Source: Quisquiliibacterium transsilvanicum (lineage in GTDB: Bacteria; Pseudomonadota; Gammaproteobacteria; Burkholderiales; Burkholderiaceae_E). From it: DNA of 64,000 nt. Location: assembly GCF_014202215.1 (NCBI RefSeq), contig NZ_JACHGB010000001.1:1-64000 (forward strand), read 5' to 3'. The notes beneath the pieces were generated by a model that worked only from the letters and a program-made list of their open reading frames with translations, was not told the DNA's origin and ran no database searches. Made by a program: the position numbers and the translations under genes. Numbering within the stretch: position 1 is the first letter of the stretch; every line of letters starts with the position of its first letter. Of this stretch, positions 61,184-64,000 are shown one piece after another.

Positions 61184-63349
61184 TCATCCGTTGGCGGTGG
61201 CCAGCGCCAGTGGCAGCCGGATCCTGAACAGGCTGCCGGCGCCTTCGCTGCTCTCGACTTCGAGCGAGCCGCCGAGCTCGCGGACGTAATCGCGGCTCTC
61301 GAAGGCGCCGATGCCCATGCCGTGGTCCTTGGTGGATTCGAAGGGCTTGAACAACTGCTCGCGGATGAAGCGCTCGCTCATGCCCTTGCCTGTGTCCTCC
61401 ACCTCGATGCGCGCATTGCTGCCCTCGCGCTGCACGCGCATGCTGATTCTCCCATCGGGCGGCGTGGCTTCCGCCGCGTTCTGGACCAGGTGGCCGATCA
61501 CGCGCTCCAGGCGGTCGCGGTGCGCGAGCACCGCTGCGTGCTGAAGCTCCGGCGCCACCTCCAGCGTGGGCTCCGGCCCCGAGCCGCGCCGGCTGCGCAG
61601 CGCCACCTCGAGCGCGGCGACCAGCGGCACCGGTCCCGGGGGCTCGATCGGCCTCGCGCCTGCGCGCAACTGCATCAGCAGACCCTGCATCCTGCCAAGG
61701 ACATTCTCCACGGTGTCCAGCATGTCCTGCTGAAACTCAGGGTTGTCCCGGTGACGGGCGGCGTTGGCCATCAGCAGCGTGAGCTGCGCCACCAGGTTCT
61801 TCAGATCGTGGACCACGAAGGCCGACATCCGGTTGAAGGAGTCGAACTGACGGGCCTGCACCAGCGATTCCACCGCGCGGCGCACTGCCAGGTAGCTGGC
61901 CACCTGGCGGGCGGCGGCCTTGAGCGCGTCGCGCACCTCCCAGTCAACCGTCACCGGCACCAGAGGCTTGGCCAGCAGCGCGAAGCCCAGCAGCTGGTCG
62001 TGCAGCATCAGCGGGACGATCAGCCAGTTCTGCTGCTCGGAGGCGATCTGGGCGGGCAGGGCCAGCCCGTCGTACCGCTGGGGATGCTCGCGCCACTCGG
62101 GCAGGCTGACCACCCACTGGGTGGAGCGCAGGAAGGCGGCCAGCGGGTCCGCGCCAGGCACCACGGGCGTCTCGGCGTGGAACACCCAGCGCGCGTTGCA
62201 GACGTAGGCGCCGTCGTCGCCGGAGAGCCAGAGCGCGGCGCCGGGGCTCTCGACGAGCCGCGCCAGGCCCTGCAGGGCGCGGATCTCGAGCAGCTCGCTG
62301 CCCTGGGGGGGCGGTGTCTCGGCGTTGCGCCCAGGGCGACCCTGCGGGCTCGCTGCAGGGGGCTGAGGCGCCGACCGGGAGGTCTGCCCGGGCACGGATC
62401 CGGCGGGCGCCTCCGAGAGCAGCTCGGTAAGCCGCAGCCACTCCGCCCGGTAGTCGTAGCGGTAGCGGAAGAAATGCTTGGCCAGCAGCACCCGCAGCCG
62501 CGCGCGCAGGCTGCCGGAGAAGAGCGCCACCATCAGCGCGACCACGGTGATGAACACGAACAGCGCCTGCGCCGCCTCGCCCCAGTCGCCACCGAACCAG
62601 CGCAGGAGGTACCCGCCCACCGCCATCAGCATCAGGAACAGGCCGGCGGCGAACAGGGTGGCGCTGTGGAACACCACCTGGCGCGACACGGTGATGCCAG
62701 TTTTCCACTGGTCGTTGCGGGCGGCGGCGATGCCCAGCAGCGGCACCAGCAGCGCGTTGGCGTAGCCGCGCACCGACCAGAGCGCCGGATTCATCCGAGA
62801 GAACAGCAGTGCCTCGCTGTACATGAAGAGATCGAAGCCGAACAGCGCGAGCAGGCCGATGGCCAGGAACTTCAGCGCCCAGCGCCCGTCGGGGCCGGTG
62901 TTGCGGTAGACCTGTTCCAGGCAGACCAGCGCGAACACGGCGCCGATCACGTGCACGATGAAGGCGGGGCGCTCGCCGAAGGCGAACAGTTCGACCGCCA
63001 CTGCGCCGGCGGCGATGGTGGCCGCGGCGACCATGCCGCCGCTGGCGGCCCGCTGCGCGCTGTCCGGCGCGCTGGCGTCGCCCGCGCCCATCGCGCGCAG
63101 CAGCGACAGCAGGAACAGGATCCAGAAGAACAGGCGCGCCGCCTCGGCGAGCGAGACCAGCAGCACGGGGACCGGCAGTCCGGCCATCGCGGCGGCCACC
63201 GTGGTCGCCCACATTGCCTCGACCGAGACTGCGACGAGGAAGAGCCGCCCGGTGCCCGACGGCGCGCCCTTGATGCCCAGCAGCAGGGCGAAGCCCAGGT
63301 AGGCGATCGCGGCCAGCGCGAAGCCTGGCAGGGCGAGCGGAATCAGCAT
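61184..63349 (-). CDS. prsK: PEP-CTERM system sensor histidine kinase
   Basis: A 721-residue membrane sensor kinase. About eight to ten hydrophobic segments fill the first 290 residues, a GAF-like domain follows (residues about 340-480), then the dimerisation region with the phospho-histidine in FVVHDLKNLVAQL, and the ATPase domain with HLVQNAAEATPPDGRI (N box), VEDTGKGMS (G1) and the last glycine box in GIGAFESRDYV. It partners PrsR, whose gene overlaps or follows it. Signal unknown; the multispan N-terminus suggests sensing in the membrane. Confidence 0.95.
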   Translation of the reverse strand: MLIPLALPGFALAAIAYLGFALLLGIKGAPSGTGRLFLVAVSVEAMWATTVAAAMAGLPVPVLLVSLAEAARLFFWILFLLSLLRAMGAGDASAPDSAQRAASGGMVAAATIAAGAVAVELFAFGERPAFIVHVIGAVFALVCLEQVYRNTGPDGRWALKFLAIGLLALFGFDLFMYSEALLFSRMNPALWSVRGYANALLVPLLGIAAARNDQWKTGITVSRQVVFHSATLFAAGLFLMLMAVGGYLLRWFGGDWGEAAQALFVFITVVALMVALFSGSLRARLRVLLAKHFFRYRYDYRAEWLRLTELLSEAPAGSVPGQTSRSAPQPPAASPQGRPGRNAETPPPQGSELLEIRALQGLARLVESPGAALWLSGDDGAYVCNARWVFHAETPVVPGADPLAAFLRSTQWVVSLPEWREHPQRYDGLALPAQIASEQQNWLIVPLMLHDQLLGFALLAKPLVPVTVDWEVRDALKAAARQVASYLAVRRAVESLVQARQFDSFNRMSAFVVHDLKNLVAQLTLLMANAARHRDNPEFQQDMLDTVENVLGRMQGLLMQLRAGARPIEPPGPVPLVAALEVALRSRRGSGPEPTLEVAPELQHAAVLAHRDRLERVIGHLVQNAAEATPPDGRISMRVQREGSNARIEVEDTGKGMSERFIREQLFKPFESTKDHGMGIGAFESRDYVRELGGSLEVESSEGAGSLFRIRLPLALATANG

Positions 63350-63362
63350 CGGGCGTTCGCGT

Positions 63363-64000
63363 TCAGCGCGCGCCCTTGCCCAGCAGCACCACCTGCGCGG
63401 TCTCGATCAGGATGAGCAGGTCGAGGAACAGCGAGTGGTTCTTGACGTAGTAGAGGTCGTACTCCAGCTTGGCGATCGCGTCCTCCACCGATGCCCCGTA
63501 GGGGTAGCTCACCTGCGACCAGCCGGTGATTCCCGGCTTTACGCTGTGGCGTACGTCGTAGTAGGGGATCTCGGCGACCAGCTGGCGCACGAAGAAGGGG
63601 CGCTCGGGCCGCGGGCCGACGAAGCTCATGTCGCCGCGCAGCACGTTGATCAGCTGCGGCAGCTCGTCGATGCGGGTCTTGCGGATGATCCGTCCGACGC
63701 GGGTGACGCGGTCGTCGTTGGCGCCGGCCCAGCGCGGCTTGCCGTCGCCCTCGGCGTCCCGGCACATCGAGCGCAGCTTCAGAACCGTGATCGGCTTGCC
63801 GCCCTGGCCGACGCGTTCCTGGCGGTAGAACACCGGCCGGCCGCTCTCGATGACGATCGCAGCCATCGCCAGCAGCAGGATGGGCAGGGTGACCACGAAG
63901 AGGCCGAGGCTGACGGTGATGTCGAAGAGCCGCTTGATTGCGTCGCGCGTTGCGCCGCGATCGAAGCCGTGGCCGAAGATCAGCCAGCTGGCGCGCATGT
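63363..64000 (-). CDS. XrtA-associated initiating sugar transferase, C-terminal part (5' end outside window)
   Basis: About 212 residues of the C-terminal domain are seen; the gene starts beyond the right edge. They show a membrane helix (ITVSLGLFVVTLPILLLAMA) and the polyprenyl glycosylphosphotransferase core: PVFYRQERVGQGGKPITVLK, LRSMCRDAEGDGK, RKTRIDELPQLINVLRGDMS and VGPRPERPFF. It links the first sugar phosphate to undecaprenyl phosphate, starting repeat-unit synthesis. It is 13 bases upstream of prsK and likely in its operon. Confidence 0.92.
   Translation of the reverse strand, partial: MRASWLIFGHGFDRGATRDAIKRLFDITVSLGLFVVTLPILLLAMAAIVIESGRPVFYRQERVGQGGKPITVLKLRSMCRDAEGDGKPRWAGANDDRVTRVGRIIRKTRIDELPQLINVLRGDMSFVGPRPERPFFVRQLVAEIPYYDVRHSVKPGITGWSQVSYPYGASVEDAIAKLEYDLYYVKNHSLFLDLLILIETAQVVLLGKGAR

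Overview
The window is about 64 kb of GC-rich DNA (strong G/C preference at third codon positions). It is dominated by an exosortase A (XrtA)/PEP-CTERM exopolysaccharide locus. The gene set (xrtA, prsK/prsR/prsT, XrtA-type chain-length, kinase and export genes, a PepA-like flocculation protein, FeeM-type N-acyl amino acid synthases, a DUF1302 barrel) points to a floc- or biofilm-forming betaproteobacterium. Rhodocyclales such as Zoogloea, Thauera or Azoarcus relatives would fit, but no marker gene here fixes the genus.

Layout. (1) 1-161: the end of an IS5-family insertion sequence running off the left edge; it has removed the start of a MurF-like Mur ligase gene (162-1277). (2) 9507 to 1266, minus strand: an accessory operon with a DegT-like aminotransferase, three BioF2/FemAB-like acyl- or aminoacyl-transferases, a GT4 glycosyltransferase and two tandem ATP-grasp proteins. 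(3) 9776-18999, plus strand: a tightly overlapping run with another BioF2/FemAB-like protein, the XrtA-associated acyl-CoA ligase and PLP decarboxylase, an asparagine-synthase-like protein without the glutaminase cysteine, a polysaccharide deacetylase, the XrtA FemAB protein and a Wzx-type flippase. (4) 19063-28721: a less GC-rich variable block of glycan genes (pyruvyl transferase, GT2, methyltransferase, GT4, O-glycosylation ligase, TPR protein) plus a 1,170-residue lipoprotein that may act on the polysaccharide. (5) 40135 to 28718, minus strand: the conserved XrtA core (export lipoprotein, chain-length protein, tyrosine kinase, outer-membrane protein, ATPase, deacetylase, XrtA, glycosyltransferase, amidotransferase). 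(6) 40256-44649: a trypsin-like protease, a lytic transglycosylase, and a TviB/TviC pair making UDP-GalNAcA-type precursors. (7) 44794-45549: pepA, a PEP-CTERM substrate, with a convincing sigma-54 promoter, an upstream inverted repeat and a strong intrinsic terminator. (8) 45938-49065: two methyltransferases, a ParE-type toxin-antitoxin pair and a ThiF-like E1 enzyme. (9) 49191-56765: a split ABC export system (two FtsX-type permeases, LolA-like carrier, ATPase, DUF1302 barrel) interleaved with two FeeM-like N-acyl amino acid synthases. (10) 63998 to 56864, minus strand: prsK-prsR-prsT and the 3' part of the XrtA-associated initiating sugar transferase.

How they may work together. The initiating sugar transferase and glycosyltransferases build a lipid-linked repeat. 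TviB/TviC, the pyruvyl transferase, deacetylases, amidotransferases and FemAB/ATP-grasp/Mur-type enzymes would modify it. Flippase, chain-length regulator, kinase and export lipoprotein carry it out. PEP-CTERM proteins such as PepA are processed by XrtA and hold the floc matrix together, with PrsK/PrsR and sigma-54 as the probable switch. The most unusual part is the concentration of amide-forming chemistry (five FemAB-like proteins, two ATP-grasps, a Mur ligase, two asparagine-synthase homologues), which suggests an amino-acid- or acyl-decorated polysaccharide. The paired FeeM synthases within a LolA/FtsX/DUF1302 transport set are the second novelty candidate. All functional statements come from sequence reading; no database search was run.
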